Assembly: GCF_003234935.1 (NCBI RefSeq)
Contig: NZ_QKSB01000002.1
Location: 372,001-436,000, forward strand
Origin: Putridiphycobacter roseus
GTDB taxonomy: Bacteria > Bacteroidota > Bacteroidia > Flavobacteriales_D > Crocinitomicaceae
Length of the DNA: 64,000 nucleotides
Direction of reading: 5' to 3'
Numbering within the stretch: the first letter of the stretch is position 1; every line of letters begins with the position of its first letter. The notes beneath the pieces were generated by a model. It was not told the origin of the DNA. It made no database searches and saw nothing but the letters and a program-made list of their open reading frames with translations. This document shows positions 10,276 through 19,891 of this stretch, piece after piece. The translations under genes and the position numbers were made by a program.

Positions 10276-11442
10276 TTATTCTGCTACTTCCGTATATCCT
10301 GGTAAACCATGTAAACATTTTATTATCTGATTCCCTCCTGGCTCACCAGCATGATAATGGTACCCTCTGATATCATCCTGATGCCCACCACACTCATCTA
10401 AACCTATTGGTAAATTACCTGCCTTATCTTTTAAAGCATAAATACCAAAACCATCAATAGCGTATCCAATAATTGGGGCATGATAATCAGTTTGTTCAAT
10501 TTCTTTGGTACCGCCCGTTACTGCGTGATAATGATATCCACCATGTGGATTCACATGTCCACCATGATCATCTAATGGCGCAATAGTATGTGCTGCCAAT
10601 ATTAGTTCTGTTGGTGCAGGCGGGTCGAATTTCACCCCATTAAAAGCAAGCCCAAGTCCGCCATGACCTAAATGTTGTGTAACATTCAAATATTGTGGTT
10701 TTACCGGTATAACATATGTTGTTACTTGGTCTTTAAAATACGCCGGTAAACACTCTACACAATAGTTATTGTAGGCTTCTTCCACATTTGGTTTAGCAGC
10801 TGCGATACAGCCTTCTTTTGTATCGGTTACTCTAATACTTCCGTCCTCTCGATAAACCTTCCATTTATCGTCACTATAAAACTCATCTAAATTGGCGATA
10901 AAATGTCCAGAAATATCATACACTTTACCTGCATTAAACCAAATCCCTGCTTTATCCATTCCATCCTCTATATGTGTCGGACACCATGGTCCCATTTTAT
11001 GTTCTGTTGCTTGAGAATGCGTTTTTATCACGTAACAGGATGTTTCTAATCCTGATAAATTGATTTTTTCTTGTCTAATTTCCCCAATAATATTTTCCGC
11101 AATAAAATAAGCTTGATTTACAGAAACTGTTTTTATCTCACCATTAATATCTGCTTGATTTACTTTTATTTGACTTTGCTTTTCTCTATTTGGGCCAGGT
11201 GCATTTTCTAATTCTTTTACCGTTAAAAAACCATCCATATCTGCATCAATATTTGAAAAGTCATCTGCTAAAGGCCCCTTCACTTCTGCTTTAGATAAGC
11301 TGCCATCCTTATCGGTATCCATTTCTTGGATCAATTGAGATACGGCAGGTTTTTGAGTTTCATTCTCAGAAACTGCTTTTCTTTGATTTGTACTACATGA
11401 AAACAGAAAAAATAGAATAATTACAAAAAATATTTTTTTCAT
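10276..11442 (-). CDS. YHYH-domain lipoprotein with two EF-hands
   Basis: Secreted lipoprotein of 388 residues with lipobox FFSC (C16). Two calcium-binding EF-hand loops follow: DTDKDGSLSKAE at 42-53 and DADMDGFLTVKE at 66-77. The C-terminal two thirds form a YHYH domain with two YHYH repeats (GGYHYHAVTGG and GYHYHAGEPGG) and many His, Asp and Cys residues suited to metal binding. The biochemical role of YHYH proteins is not established. A direct neighbour relation to the DUF4197 gene is possible but the 186 bp gap argues for separate promoters. Confidence 0.85.
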   Translation of the reverse strand: MKKIFFVIILFFLFSCSTNQRKAVSENETQKPAVSQLIQEMDTDKDGSLSKAEVKGPLADDFSNIDADMDGFLTVKELENAPGPNREKQSQIKVNQADINGEIKTVSVNQAYFIAENIIGEIRQEKINLSGLETSCYVIKTHSQATEHKMGPWCPTHIEDGMDKAGIWFNAGKVYDISGHFIANLDEFYSDDKWKVYREDGSIRVTDTKEGCIAAAKPNVEEAYNNYCVECLPAYFKDQVTTYVIPVKPQYLNVTQHLGHGGLGLAFNGVKFDPPAPTELILAAHTIAPLDDHGGHVNPHGGYHYHAVTGGTKEIEQTDYHAPIIGYAIDGFGIYALKDKAGNLPIGLDECGGHQDDIRGYHYHAGEPGGNQIIKCLHGLPGYTEVAE

Positions 11443-11628
11443 TGGATGATGGTTAAGGTTTATTTAAATTTTTATCTGTGTAAAAAACACCAATATGAAA
11501 ACCTACCATAAAATTAATTAATTAATTCTTCTAATCATTCGCTTATTCAAAAAAATAGTTTCCATGAAAAATTATAGAAAAAAATACGCTGTCCACCGAA
11601 AATTATTTAAACAGGAAGTTTTACCCTC

Positions 11629-12360
11629 CTACTGCGCAAATACTTTTTTCAAAAGATCCGTTCCTCGAGCGGTAGGATCTTGGCGAATTTTCAATTCCTC
11701 GTTTGCAATTTGCACAAACAAGCCATCAATCGCCTTACTAGTTGCATACTGTACAAGGTCGGGATTTATTTTTTGAACCATTGGCAATTTATTATAGTTC
11801 GTAAAAATGGTATTCCAATTTTTTGTAGCGCCAACTTTATCAAGAGAAGCTTTGACTATTGGCTCAAATTTAACCATCAAATCTTCCCTTGTCGATTTAT
11901 CTAGAAATGTAGTTGCGGCGTTATCCTCCCCTTTCAAAATTTGCATGGCATCCTCAATTGTCATTCCTTTAATCGCAGCTACAAATATGTCTTTTGCAGC
12001 AGCTGTTGCATCCTCGGCAGCTCTATTGATTGACACTATGGTTTCGTCTACTTTTTCCCCTTGACCAATACTACGTAATTTTGATTCCACCTTTTCCGCT
12101 TCTTCTGGCAATGGAATTTTAATGCTTAAATCTTTTAAAAAACCATCCGGCTTGGAAAGTTGGTCCACCCCTTTTTCTACCCCTTTTGTTAAGGCTTCTT
12201 TAAGTCCAGCCCCTACTTCCTCTTGACTTAAACTTGTTGAAGCTAACTTTGTTGCTTCCACTTTTTCATTCACTGTTTTTTTTAATTTATCGAATTGCGC
12301 ATTTGCGGTATAGGTCATTAATAAAACAGCGGTAAGTGTAAGATAAATTGCTTTTTTCAT
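11629..12360 (-). CDS. DUF4197 domain protein, exported
   Basis: Protein of 243 residues with a cleavable signal peptide (MKKAIYLTLTAVLLMTYTANA) and a helical mature part. The segments VGAGLKEALTKGVEKGVDQL and FLKDLSIKIPLPEEAEKVE match DUF4197, a periplasmic family of unknown function common in Bacteroidota and Proteobacteria. Full length, no oddities. It is transcribed away from the TetR gene, which lies across a 361 bp spacer. Confidence 0.9.
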   Translation of the reverse strand: MKKAIYLTLTAVLLMTYTANAQFDKLKKTVNEKVEATKLASTSLSQEEVGAGLKEALTKGVEKGVDQLSKPDGFLKDLSIKIPLPEEAEKVESKLRSIGQGEKVDETIVSINRAAEDATAAAKDIFVAAIKGMTIEDAMQILKGEDNAATTFLDKSTREDLMVKFEPIVKASLDKVGATKNWNTIFTNYNKLPMVQKINPDLVQYATSKAIDGLFVQIANEELKIRQDPTARGTDLLKKVFAQ

Positions 12361-12721
12361 ATGGTTTATTTTTCGTTTTTCAATCTGCTTTTTTGTACTT
12401 CAAAATAATAAATTTCAAAACAACCAATCCTCGGAAGTGATTTCTCAGGTTATGCCCTTATGTATGCAAACTTCTAACTGGGTGTTTTTATTGTTCAATA
12501 TCCTTTTTTCTGGCGGTTAAACCACCATCTTTAGTATTAAAAAATGCTAAAAGAATGAAAGGACAAGGTAATAGCGAAAAAATACAACATCATTTTACGC
12601 CATACCAACCTATTTGGTACCCATATAAATAGTATGAAAGAAAAAAAAGACAAATGACTTGCCAGTCACAAATACTTCCCTATCTTTATGACCAGGTAGT
12701 CATACTTAGAATTATCCAGCA
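12361..12721. other. Intergenic region upstream of the TetR/ABC operon
   Basis: 361 bases separating the divergent DUF4197 and TetR genes. The right part (12655-12702) carries two related palindromes and a promoter, listed separately. The rest shows nothing I can support. Confidence 0.6.
12655..12702 (+). promoter_or_regulatory. Promoter with two TetR-type operators
   Basis: Two 14-bp inverted repeats, TGACTTGCCAGTCA (12655-12668) and TGACCAGGTAGTCA (12689-12702), share the pattern TGACY-N4-RGTCA-like and lie 34 bp apart centre to centre. Between them sits a promoter: TTG at 12659-12661, 19 bases, then TATCTTTA at 12681-12688 (one mismatch to TAnnTTTG). The first repeat covers the -33 box and the second the transcription start. 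This is the geometry expected for repression by the TetR protein encoded at 12722. Confidence 0.75.
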
Positions 12722-13390
12722 ATGCCAAAACAAACATTTTTAAATTTAGATGAATCTAAGAGAAAGCTAATTACAGATGCTTTTTTAAGAGAATTTGCCA
12801 CTAAACCTTTTGATGTAGCTTCCTTAACCGTTGTTGTAAAAAAAATAGGGATTGCAAAAGGGAGTATTTACCAATACTTCGAAGACAAACTCGATTTATT
12901 CCTTTATTTAGTCGGGGTGTGTTCGACTACCAAATTTAAGTACATTGGCCATATTGAAAGAAAAGATTATCCCGATTTTTGGTTTTATTTTCGCGCTCTT
13001 TATGAACATGGGGTTCAATTTGATTTAGAAAACCCTTTACAGAGCCAATTTTTATTTCAATTAATGGAAAACTTACACTCTCCTTCTATTAAGCACCTTT
13101 ATCAAGAAATGCTAGAACAATCGGTAGCTGGATTTGAGGAAATGGTAAAACATGAAGTAGCAATAGGTCTTTTTAGAAAAGACATTCCGATTCAAGTCAT
13201 GGGGTTTATGTTATATAAAGTAGGCGTCAGTATCCAAGAACATTTAATACAGTTCAGAGTCATTAATCCAAAAATAAGCATTGAAAAAAACATTCCCATT
13301 TATAAAGGTAAAAAAGATAAATTGATGTTAACGGTAGACCATTACATTCAATTAGTGAAACCATCATTTGATAAAAAATCAAACCAATAA
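12722..13390 (+). CDS. TetR/AcrR family transcriptional regulator
   Basis: Repressor-type regulator of 222 residues. The N-terminal helix-turn-helix lies at about residues 25-55 (LTVVVKKIGIAKGSIYQYFEDK, with the family YxYF motif). The C-terminal ligand-binding domain is diverse and its inducer unknown. The next gene's ATG is 8 bp past its stop, so it leads the ABC exporter operon. Two palindromes flanking its promoter suggest autorepression. Confidence 0.93.
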   Translation: MPKQTFLNLDESKRKLITDAFLREFATKPFDVASLTVVVKKIGIAKGSIYQYFEDKLDLFLYLVGVCSTTKFKYIGHIERKDYPDFWFYFRALYEHGVQFDLENPLQSQFLFQLMENLHSPSIKHLYQEMLEQSVAGFEEMVKHEVAIGLFRKDIPIQVMGFMLYKVGVSIQEHLIQFRVINPKISIEKNIPIYKGKKDKLMLTVDHYIQLVKPSFDKKSNQ

Positions 13391-13397
13391 TAAAAGT

Positions 13398-14249
13398 ATG
13401 ATTAAAGTAGAAAATTTAGTATTTAATTATCCAAAAAATGACGTCCCAACTTTAAAAGGGATCAATTTTGATATTGAAAAAGGAGAAGTGTTTGGTTTTT
13501 TAGGTCCTTCAGGCGCTGGTAAAAGTACCGCTCAAAAAATACTGTATAAAATTTACAACAAATACGAAGGAATTGCCATAGTGGATGGAAAAAACCTATC
13601 GGATTGGGACAATACTTATTTCGAGAAAATTGGTGTCGGATTTGAACTACCTAACCATTACTTAAAACTGACAGGAAAGGAAAACATGGATTTATTTGCT
13701 TCATTTTATTCTAAAAAACCAGTTAAAAGTATAGCCTCTCTTTTTGAAATGGTAGATTTAAGTGATGCCATTAACAAACCTGTTGAAGCCTATTCGAAAG
13801 GAATGAAAATGAGGTTGAATTTTATAAGAGCGATTCAACACGACCCAGATATTTTATTTTTTGATGAACCTACTACAGGACTAGATCCTGTCAGCGCGCA
13901 CAAAGTAAAACAACATATTTTAGATTTAAAAGCAGCAGGTAAAACTATTTTCGTCACCACGCACAGTATGGCTACCGCTGATGAAATTTGTGATCGGGTA
14001 TCCTTTATCGTTGATGGTAAATTACAAGTTACCGACACGCCGAAAAACCTAAAAAAACTGTATGGAAAAGAAGCCTTAAATGTTGAGTTATACAATGGGG
14101 AGCTCCGGGAGTTTCCATTAAAAAACTTAGGTAGAAATGAAGACTTTCTATCTTTTATTCAAGAAGATGACGTTAAAAGAATGCATACAGAAGAAGCAAC
14201 TTTAGAGGAAGTATTTATTCAAGTAACCGGAAAAGCACTTAAGGTATGA
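13398..14249 (+). CDS. ABC exporter ATP-binding subunit
   Basis: ATPase of an ABC-2 type exporter, 283 residues from the ATG at 13398 (MIKVENLVFNY). An earlier in-frame ATG lies inside the TetR gene and is unlikely. Walker A is GPSGAGKST, the signature is YSKGM (a common LSGGQ variant of drug/daunorubicin-type ATPases), and Walker B is ILFFDEPTTGLD, followed by TTHSM for the H-loop. It overlaps the first permease by four bases. The set resembles fluoroquinolone/antibiotic exporters; the substrate is unknown. Confidence 0.94.
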   Translation: MIKVENLVFNYPKNDVPTLKGINFDIEKGEVFGFLGPSGAGKSTAQKILYKIYNKYEGIAIVDGKNLSDWDNTYFEKIGVGFELPNHYLKLTGKENMDLFASFYSKKPVKSIASLFEMVDLSDAINKPVEAYSKGMKMRLNFIRAIQHDPDILFFDEPTTGLDPVSAHKVKQHILDLKAAGKTIFVTTHSMATADEICDRVSFIVDGKLQVTDTPKNLKKLYGKEALNVELYNGELREFPLKNLGRNEDFLSFIQEDDVKRMHTEEATLEEVFIQVTGKALKV

Positions 14250-14944
14250 AATCATTTTTAACCCAATTAAAATGGCAGTTTATCTTGCTACAAAAAAACC
14301 ATATCATTAGTATTAGTTTAGCGGTAACTTTTATCTATGGTCTACTTTTATTTTTTTTAAAAGATATTGGCAATTTAGATGTATTATTGGTATCCATCAT
14401 TTTAAACGACCCTTCAGTGATTGGTTTTTTCTTTTTAGGATTGGCGATCTATACAGAGATAAAACAACAGGTATTACCTGCGATATTTACCTCACCTTTA
14501 AACATTCACACTTTCCTTTTATCGAAAACACTTGCAATCTCCATAGTCGGCTTGGTTTGTTCTTTGGGATTAGTATTTTCTGTTAAAGGTTTTGACTTTG
14601 ATCTCTTATCGTTCTCCATTGGTGCTATGGCAATATGTGTCATGGCAACATTTCTCGGACTGTTCATGCTTACTTATGCAAATGAATTTCTAAAGTTCGC
14701 CATGCTTTCCATCCCGGTATTCTTGGCCTTTTTTAACCTTCCATTACTGCAATATTTAGGGATAATAGACATGGGGTGGGCAAAATACTTATTTCCCATT
14801 CAAGGCAGTTTAGATTTGATAGACAATGCAATTAGTGGCACCGAAATCCACCCCTACATATCTTACACTACCATTATCGTATCCTTGCCATTTTTATATT
14901 GGTTGGCATTTAACCGATTTGTAAAAAAAATTGTCTCTCCATAA
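14246..14944 (+). CDS. ABC exporter permease subunit 1
   Basis: Integral membrane protein of 232 residues with about six hydrophobic segments and no signal peptide, overlapping the ATPase gene by four bases. Sequence is weakly conserved, as is usual for ABC-2 permeases. The residue 62-90 region (GFFFLGLAIYTEIKQQ) resembles the first cytoplasmic-facing loop of such permeases. It likely pairs with the product of 14958 as a heterodimeric channel. Confidence 0.85.
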   Translation: MKSFLTQLKWQFILLQKNHIISISLAVTFIYGLLLFFLKDIGNLDVLLVSIILNDPSVIGFFFLGLAIYTEIKQQVLPAIFTSPLNIHTFLLSKTLAISIVGLVCSLGLVFSVKGFDFDLLSFSIGAMAICVMATFLGLFMLTYANEFLKFAMLSIPVFLAFFNLPLLQYLGIIDMGWAKYLFPIQGSLDLIDNAISGTEIHPYISYTTIIVSLPFLYWLAFNRFVKKIVSP

Positions 14945-14957
14945 ATACTTGTAACGT

Positions 14958-15668
14958 ATGAAAAAAATATTAAGACTTGCTTTAGTCGACTTTAAAATCA
15001 TTTTTAGAGATAATTCCCTAAAAGGAATGTTAGGTTTACCCATTATTCTATTTGTTTTAATCCTATGGGGATTGCCACCTTTGGTAGAGAAATATGAATT
15101 TTTAGCTCCTTATTTATCTTTATTTTTAGTCATTGCCGTGATTGAAAATACACAAGCATTTAGCTTTATTAGCACCATGGTTTTGATTGATGAAAAAGAA
15201 ACAGATGTCGCAAAAGTGTATGGCGTAGTGCCACTCTCGAAGTTGGAATATATTCTTTCGCGATTTTTAATTCCCTACTCCTTTACATTCGGCTTAAATT
15301 TCCTATTGTTTATCGTACAGCCTTTTTTTGAAATCAGTATAGGCGTCAACTTATGCATATCACTACTTGCTGCTTTTGTGGTACCTGTTTACGCTTTGGC
15401 CATCAATTCAATCGTTAAAAATAGAATGGAAGGGATGATTTATATCAAAGCATTCAATATGATCGTACTTTTGCCTATTGTTGCTTTCTTTGTACCTGAA
15501 AAATTTAAACCTCTTTTTGGATTTATTCCGACCCATTGGATTTTTCAAAGTATTGAAAATGCAACACTAGGACTTCCTGTAGGGCTATTATTAAGTGTTG
15601 GTTTCCTTTATTTTGCAGTATGTTTGTGGGCAGTAGCCCATTTATTTATCAGAAAGCATTTCACCTAA
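14958..15668 (+). CDS. ABC exporter permease subunit 2
   Basis: Integral membrane protein of 236 residues with about six membrane segments, 13 bp after the first permease. The segment FISTMVLIDEKETDVAKVYGVVPLSK is typical of the fluoroquinolone-export type permease family. It is the last gene of the TetR-ATPase-permease-permease operon. No strong terminator follows; only a weak, long-looped GGGT/ACCC pairing is seen near 15705-15740. Confidence 0.85.
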   Translation: MKKILRLALVDFKIIFRDNSLKGMLGLPIILFVLILWGLPPLVEKYEFLAPYLSLFLVIAVIENTQAFSFISTMVLIDEKETDVAKVYGVVPLSKLEYILSRFLIPYSFTFGLNFLLFIVQPFFEISIGVNLCISLLAAFVVPVYALAINSIVKNRMEGMIYIKAFNMIVLLPIVAFFVPEKFKPLFGFIPTHWIFQSIENATLGLPVGLLLSVGFLYFAVCLWAVAHLFIRKHFT

Positions 15669-15733
15669 AAATCAGGCTCTTTATTTGGACTCTTTTATGC
15701 AGAAATTAAGGGTTACGATTTTCAAGTATTACC

Positions 15734-17365
15734 CTACCCTTTTATGATTGCTGGCAATATATATTCAACCATCATTTTATCTGCATTCAAATGGGCATTA
15801 GGTTTATTATAAGCTGAAGCAGTAATAACAACTACAAAAGGAATGTCTTTGAAAATGAAAATTTTATTACCACCATTACCACTACAAAAAGAAACCTCAT
15901 ATTCTTTATCCATATATTTATAGGTCTTGTTCCAGAACAAATAACCATAATAATCTCCGTCAATGGATTGTTTTACTTGGTGACTTAGACTTTTTTCAAC
16001 CCATTCTTTGGTTAGAATTTGTTGCCCTTTCCAAAGCCCTTTATTTTTATATAATTGCCCATATTTAGCAAAATCAAGCGCGCTTAGTCTAATTCCCCCA
16101 GCGGTGTTTCCAACTTTTTGAGGCGTATATTCCCATTGATAATTGGAAATATCCAATGGCCCAAATAATTTTTTCTCGGCATAAGAAATCAACCCATTAG
16201 GCACCGATTGATTAATAACGTCTCCCAACACAACTACTCCAGCTGTAAAATAAGTAAATTCCTTCGCCTTTTTTTGATCTTCTTGCATGGGTAAACCCAG
16301 GGTAAACTCAACCCAATTATTCGTTGGATACATATTTTCTTCATTCCCGGGACTGTTATAATCACTGTCATCTCCATCAAACCCTGAACACATAGTTAAA
16401 AGAGATTTTAAGGTCACCATCTCTTTTTCCACACTATAATTAGTGTAAGATTTTAAATCGTAAAAAATTTTTAAAAATTCATTTTCACTATTAATATAAT
16501 TTTCTTGAATAGCAATTCCCAACATGGTTGATGCCATGGATTTCCCTACGGACCTTGAATCGTGTAAAGTAGTTCTATTTTCGCCATTAAAATATTCCTC
16601 TAATAAAAGTTGCCCTTCCTTGATTACTACAATTCCATTTATAGCTTCAAAATAACCCTCCGCTATTCTTCTATTTAAAGCCGTTATTTTTTTTGGATTA
16701 AAATCATTTTTAGCTATCTCCCACCCACTATTGGGTTGTATTTTTTGAATCGGTATTAATCTTTCATCCACTACTATTTCAGCTACCTCGACGGTAATAC
16801 TTCCTTTGGCCAAAAGACTACCAACTTTTAATTCCTCTTGTTTAATATATGGCCTTACCGCTATACTTAAAGTATGACCTCCTTCCTTAAGCAACTCTTC
16901 TCCACCGCCTAATTTCATGAATTTTAACCACATAAACCAGCCCCAATAATCTAATTGATTTGGCGCTAACAAACGTATGGTATGGTCCAACTGTTCTTTT
17001 TTAAACGCTTTCGATCCTGCTCCTTTATTTAAATTTTCCTCATAAATAGTTACCCCATCTATTAAAAAGGAAAATTGAAAATTCCCTTTTTCTAAACATT
17101 CATTTTCCGTTAGGTCTGGTGCGAGTAACTCAAGACTCTCTATCAATGGCTTATCTAAGGTAAAATGAATATTCAGAAACTTATCCTCATTGCGTGTAAA
17201 AGTTTTTAAATAGTCCTTTGCAGTCGCTTTATTTTTTGAGACATCAATTTTTGAAAAATTCAAATTCTCTTTTTCCTCCAAATCGATTATTTTAGTTGTC
17301 TCGCTTTTATGGCTACACGACAGGCACAAACAAGTAATAATTATTAGAATATAATTTAATTTCAT
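15734..17365 (-). CDS. Serine hydrolase lipoprotein (beta-lactamase/class C-like family)
   Basis: Exported lipoprotein of 543 residues from MKLNYILIIITCLCLSCS (lipobox CLSC). An ATG six codons upstream is less likely because it weakens the signal. The C-terminal half is a beta-lactamase-type serine hydrolase with SVGK at residues 272-275 (SxxK) and a TAGGIRLSALDFAKYGQLY segment typical of the family. The first 220 residues are a separate, unrecognised domain. Such enzymes act on esters, peptides or D-amino acid amides; there is no reason to call it an antibiotic-resistance enzyme. The AraC gene lies 61 bp upstream on the same strand. Confidence 0.88.
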   Translation of the reverse strand: MKLNYILIIITCLCLSCSHKSETTKIIDLEEKENLNFSKIDVSKNKATAKDYLKTFTRNEDKFLNIHFTLDKPLIESLELLAPDLTENECLEKGNFQFSFLIDGVTIYEENLNKGAGSKAFKKEQLDHTIRLLAPNQLDYWGWFMWLKFMKLGGGEELLKEGGHTLSIAVRPYIKQEELKVGSLLAKGSITVEVAEIVVDERLIPIQKIQPNSGWEIAKNDFNPKKITALNRRIAEGYFEAINGIVVIKEGQLLLEEYFNGENRTTLHDSRSVGKSMASTMLGIAIQENYINSENEFLKIFYDLKSYTNYSVEKEMVTLKSLLTMCSGFDGDDSDYNSPGNEENMYPTNNWVEFTLGLPMQEDQKKAKEFTYFTAGVVVLGDVINQSVPNGLISYAEKKLFGPLDISNYQWEYTPQKVGNTAGGIRLSALDFAKYGQLYKNKGLWKGQQILTKEWVEKSLSHQVKQSIDGDYYGYLFWNKTYKYMDKEYEVSFCSGNGGNKIFIFKDIPFVVVITASAYNKPNAHLNADKMMVEYILPAIIKG

Positions 17366-17426
17366 ATTGGTAATTTGAGACAAAAATATTGTTTTAGGAG
17401 GTCATATAATTGTACAAAATTAGCAT

Positions 17427-18227
17427 TTAAGAAATTTGCTTTAAAAAACGCGAAGGAGTTGTATGGTATACCGATTTAAAGTTATTGATAAAATGACTTT
17501 GGTCGTAAAACCCGCATTGGTAGCAAATCTCTGTCAATGAAAATTGATTTAAGGCAAGAAGATGAAAAGCTTTATTTAGCTTTATAAGTCTCATGTAATT
17601 ACCAAGCGTAGTTCCAAAATATCTCCTAAACTCTCTTGACAAATGTACTGGATGAATTTCTAGAATCCCACTTAAGTTTTTTAAAGAATAGCTCCTATTT
17701 TCCTCTAATAAAAGTTCTTGCAACCTATTCACCCAAATCGGTCGTTTCAAGATTTTATTCTCCGTTTTTTTTATGGTCCCAAAAATGTCAATCAATGCCG
17801 TTTCTATACTTAGATTAGAATATTGGTCATTTATTTTAGACTCTAGGAATATTTGATTGACTAGGTTTTTAATCCATGGAGACTTTAGCTGCATACTACC
17901 TTCAAAATCTATCATTTCAATATCCACATTTGAAAACCAATTTTCATTTAGTTCAATGTGAAACCCTCTGGTATATTGTGGCGGTTTAATATTGTAATGC
18001 GCATCTTGCCAATTATGAAACAAAAGGCTACCCGGCTCTAAAAGGTAGGATTCTTTTTTATTTGATTCGAATAATTTTCCTTGAAGGAGATAAGTAAAGT
18101 AGGGAGTTTCGTGATAATGCCAATCCACTTTACTATGTGTGTATTCCGTATCTGTAATAATAATATTTTCAAAAGTTGATTTTTTGTAATGCTTACCGTA
18201 AAACTCCCCTTTCTTCAATTTATCCAT
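17427..18227 (-). CDS. AraC family transcriptional regulator with N-terminal cupin
   Basis: 266 residues. The N-terminal cupin-like sensor (HYHETPYFTYLLQGKLFE and LEPGSLLFHNWQDAHYN) precedes two C-terminal helix-turn-helix motifs (SGILEIHPVHLSREFRRYFG and ICYQCGFYDQSHFINNFK, then TPSRFLKQ). It lies directly upstream of the serine hydrolase lipoprotein gene on the same strand, its most likely target or operon partner. Confidence 0.92.
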   Translation of the reverse strand: MDKLKKGEFYGKHYKKSTFENIIITDTEYTHSKVDWHYHETPYFTYLLQGKLFESNKKESYLLEPGSLLFHNWQDAHYNIKPPQYTRGFHIELNENWFSNVDIEMIDFEGSMQLKSPWIKNLVNQIFLESKINDQYSNLSIETALIDIFGTIKKTENKILKRPIWVNRLQELLLEENRSYSLKNLSGILEIHPVHLSREFRRYFGTTLGNYMRLIKLNKAFHLLALNQFSLTEICYQCGFYDQSHFINNFKSVYHTTPSRFLKQIS

Positions 18228-18341
18228 TACTTTTTTTAACTTATGGTTTAATTTTTTTTAAAGAAATCCAGGGCGGTGCATCCACAGTTTTTGCTTTACA
18301 CACACGCCCTTTAATCCTTTTAAATAAAAGCTTTTAATTTT

Positions 18342-19529
18342 TTATTGTAAGCCAGGTATATCTACCATTTCCTCTGTGTCAAGACTATAGTCAATCTCAT
18401 CATAATGGAAACCAAAAAGGTTAAAAAACTCGTCTTTATACCCTTCCAAATCACCTATTGACGGCAGCGTTTCGGTAGACGCTTGTTCCCATAATTGTGC
18501 AACCTCCTCTTGAATATCAGCGCGCATTTCCAAGTCATCAATCCGAATTCTACCCTCTGAATCTGTAGGTACTTCATCTAAGAATAATCTTTCGGTATAT
18601 AACCTATGAATTTGCGCAATACAACCTTCTTGAACCCCCTTTTCTTTCATTACTTTATACAGTAATGAAATATACAGAGGAATAACTGGAATAGCAGAAC
18701 TTGACTGTGTAACAAGTGCTTTATTAACCGAAACAAATGCCTTTCCATTAATATCTTTTAAGGAATCCGTAATCGTAAAAGCAGTTTTTTCCAAATGGTC
18801 TTTTGCTTTACCAATGGTCCCTTTTCGGTATACCGCCTCAGTAAGTTTTGGCCCAATATAAGAATAGGCAATGGTTTTAAAACCATCAGAAAGTAAGTTC
18901 TCTTTTTTCAATGCATTGATCCACATTTCCCAGTCTTCTCCGCCCATTACAGCAATTGTATTTTCAATGTCTTCTTGTGTACAGGGTTCAATGCTAATAT
19001 TTTTCACTTCTCCCGTATGAAAGTCTACCGTTTTATTGGTAAAAGTACCTCCTATTGGCTTTAAAGTCGATTTATGTCTCACTCCAGTTACCGGATGCGT
19101 TCTTACTGGGGAAGCCAGACTATAAATAATCATGTCAATTTGCCCCAAATCTTTTTTGATTAATTGGATAGTTTGCTCTTTTACTTCATTTGAAAAAGCA
19201 TCTCCATTGATGCTTTTCGCATATAAGCCGTCTTCATGTGCTATTCTTTCGAAAGCTGCTGTGTTATACCAACCAGAAGATGCCGTTTTGCCTGGTGCAG
19301 GTGGTTTTTCAAAAAACACCCCAATGGTGGCCGACTTTGAACCAAAGGCACTAGTTATCCTCGAAGCTAAACCAAATCCCGTTGAAGCTCCAATTACTAA
19401 TACATTTTTTGGACCTTGTATTTCTCCTTTTGATTTTATGTAATTAATTTGATCTAATACACTCTTCTCACAACCTTCAGGATGAGAGGTAATACAGATA
19501 AATCCACGCGTTTTTGGTTCTATTATCAT
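18342..19529 (-). CDS. fabV: Trans-2-enoyl-CoA/ACP reductase FabV
   Basis: NADH-dependent enoyl reductase completing each fatty acid elongation cycle. The 395 residues match FabV. The N-terminal MIIEPKTRGFICITSHPEGC and the nucleotide-binding GASTGFGLASR (47-57) are characteristic, and the catalytic Y-x8-K pair is Y234-K243 (YRKGTIGKAK). FabV enzymes are naturally insensitive to triclosan. It stands alone, with 362 bp upstream. Confidence 0.96.
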   Translation of the reverse strand: MIIEPKTRGFICITSHPEGCEKSVLDQINYIKSKGEIQGPKNVLVIGASTGFGLASRITSAFGSKSATIGVFFEKPPAPGKTASSGWYNTAAFERIAHEDGLYAKSINGDAFSNEVKEQTIQLIKKDLGQIDMIIYSLASPVRTHPVTGVRHKSTLKPIGGTFTNKTVDFHTGEVKNISIEPCTQEDIENTIAVMGGEDWEMWINALKKENLLSDGFKTIAYSYIGPKLTEAVYRKGTIGKAKDHLEKTAFTITDSLKDINGKAFVSVNKALVTQSSSAIPVIPLYISLLYKVMKEKGVQEGCIAQIHRLYTERLFLDEVPTDSEGRIRIDDLEMRADIQEEVAQLWEQASTETLPSIGDLEGYKDEFFNLFGFHYDEIDYSLDTEEMVDIPGLQ

Positions 19530-19891
19530 CTATTGTTTTTTAAATTATACTTAGAATTTATTACTGATTGTTTTACTTAGCACAAAAAAATTCAGTAATT
19601 GCTAAGGTTTTATTTAGACTAAAGTAATTATTTTAAATATTTAAAATTCTGGTTTGACTTACTTTTTTTTAGAAAGTCAACTGTTAAATCAACCAGAGAT
19701 CGTCTTTGTAAGGTCATTTTTACAGAAGAGGTTAGCTAGAATAAACGGTAATACTTTTCTAAAAACGGTTTATTCATTTCCAGCTTTCCATATTCGCTAT
19801 TTTTAAAAAAGAGAGGAGGCGACAAACCACCCCCAAAATAGGAGTCTACTTTCTTTTTACCACATTACACACCTCCCCATGGTCTTGCACC
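19530..19891. other. Intergenic region between fabV and the aldo/keto reductase
   Basis: 362 AT-rich bases holding the fabV upstream region. I find no TAnnTTTG match, terminator or small gene that I can support. Confidence 0.4.

Noticed and set aside
11564..12064. Plus-strand open frames opposite the DUF4197 gene
   Set aside because: They are antisense shadows of a well-supported gene, rich in Cys, Phe and Ser as expected of shadows.
15700..15745. Inverted GGGT/ACCC repeat as terminator of the ABC operon
   Set aside because: Long loop and short stem; pairing is too weak to call.
18310..18345. Palindrome TAAAAGCTTTTA as terminator of fabV
   Set aside because: No loop, weak AT pairing and only a short mixed T-run; not convincing.
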